The notes under the pieces are model-generated. The model was not told the DNA's origin. It did not search any database and worked only from the letters and a program-made list of their open reading frames with translations. A DNA stretch of 64,000 nt from NCBI RefSeq assembly GCF_009762325.1, contig NZ_CP034348.1, positions 1,742,501 to 1,806,500 of the forward strand, in the 5' to 3' direction. This DNA is from Roseovarius faecimaris (GTDB taxonomy: Bacteria; Pseudomonadota; Alphaproteobacteria; Rhodobacterales; Rhodobacteraceae). Both the position numbers and the translations under genes were made by a program. Positions 63,739-64,000 of the stretch are shown here, piece after piece; position 1 is the stretch's first letter; each line of letters opens with the position of its first letter.

Positions 63739-64000
63739 GTGGTCTCCCGGCCCCAGGCCGCAGCGCGCATCGCTGCCAGCCAGAACCATACAAAAAGGGC
63801 GAGCCAGAGCGCGCCGACGATATTGAGCTCAAGCCCCGGACCGACAAACCCCGCCACCAGCCCATGCAAGAGCAGGACCGGGCTTGAGGCCAAAAACGCC
63901 CAGAACAGCGCCATGCGGGCGTCAAAGCCCGAGAGTTTGCCCCCAAGGGCACGCAGGATCAGATAGCTGACGAAGGCAAGCGCATAAAACAGGAGCGGCG
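63735..64000 (-). CDS. membrane protein, second YIP1-like gene (5' part outside window)
   Basis: The frame runs from the right edge to a TGA at 63735-63737, covering the last 87 residues. Three hydrophobic helices are visible: LLFYALAFVSYLILRAL, ALFWAFLASSPVLLLHGLVA and IVGALWLALFVWFWLAAMRA. The pattern resembles the C-terminal half of YIP1-like proteins. Its stop overlaps the start of the next gene as ATGA. The start codon lies outside the window. Confidence 0.7.
   Translation of the reverse strand, partial: PLLFYALAFVSYLILRALGGKLSGFDARMALFWAFLASSPVLLLHGLVAGFVGPGLELNIVGALWLALFVWFWLAAMRAAAWGRETT

Overview
The window is GC-rich, gene-dense chromosomal DNA from an alphaproteobacterium, most likely a marine Rhodobacterales (Roseobacter group). 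The strongest signs are the linked order dusB-ntrB-ntrC-ntrY-ntrX with trkA-trkH-hfq-hflX (the Rhodobacter nifR3-ntr arrangement), a fused ispDF, NtrC and NtrX proteins without the sigma54-contact motif, a pterin-binding methyltransferase of the split methionine synthase type, a 3-hydroxybutyrate dehydrogenase/patatin pair, and monomeric isocitrate dehydrogenase. I see no prophage, transposase, IS element, CRISPR array or integron; this reads as core chromosome with a few small accessory genes. 69 genes are called (68 protein-coding, one tRNA); those cut by the window edges are the first and the last.

Layout. 1-4.3 kb: the end of a protein built from ~115-residue repeats, then a minus-strand C1 operon (Virulence_fact-family protein, MTHFR-like, pterin-binding methyltransferase). 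4.6-9.8 kb: ppx/gppA, rlmE, a 56-aa protein, a PAS_5 protein, then yicC-gmk-gamma carbonic anhydrase. 9.8-17.1 kb: a complete phosphate regulon phoR-pstS-pstC-pstA-pstB-phoU-phoB, with tandem 11-bp Pho-box repeats before pstS. 17.2-22.5 kb: divergent gcdR/gcd, aroQ coupled to a LuxR solo, and an arginine:glycine amidinotransferase homologue. 22.6-24.5 kb: rpsB-tsf behind a strongly structured leader. 24.6-32.9 kb: cupin, SDR-psuK-psuG (pseudouridine catabolism), DUF502, patatin, bdhA, a YejA-like solute-binding protein, entericidin. 33-39.5 kb: ArsC-like reductase, sulfatase, XRE-cupin regulator, AMP-dependent ligase, FrnE-like protein, small K+ channel, Bcr/CflA transporter. 39.6-43.5 kb: icd, a lipoprotein with an unusual leader, an EmrE-type pump, a DUF6356 protein and an Lrp-type regulator. 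43.5-56 kb: the hflX/hfq/trk/ntr/dusB block, all minus strand. 56-64 kb: ispDF-pgpA-cinA, amtB, ratA, hpt, a Sel1 protein, tRNA-Arg(CCG), sufS and two membrane proteins, the second resembling YIP1.

How it works together. Two nutrient-sensing circuits dominate: phosphate (PhoR/PhoB with Pst and PhoU) and nitrogen (NtrBC, NtrYX, with amtB nearby carrying a 17-bp NtrC-box-like palindrome). Lysine/tryptophan breakdown (GcdR-Gcd), pseudouridine salvage, PHB/3-hydroxybutyrate use and peptide or compatible-solute uptake fit a heterotrophic marine lifestyle.

The least explained elements are non-coding: two mutually exclusive hairpins in front of the lipoprotein at 41873, a three-way-junction-like leader before rpsB, an unannotated minus-strand transcription unit with a 34-aa ORF and a strong terminator at 30.75-30.9 kb, and tandem AT-rich palindromes at 48.63-48.69 kb. 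No new defence or biosynthetic system is evident.
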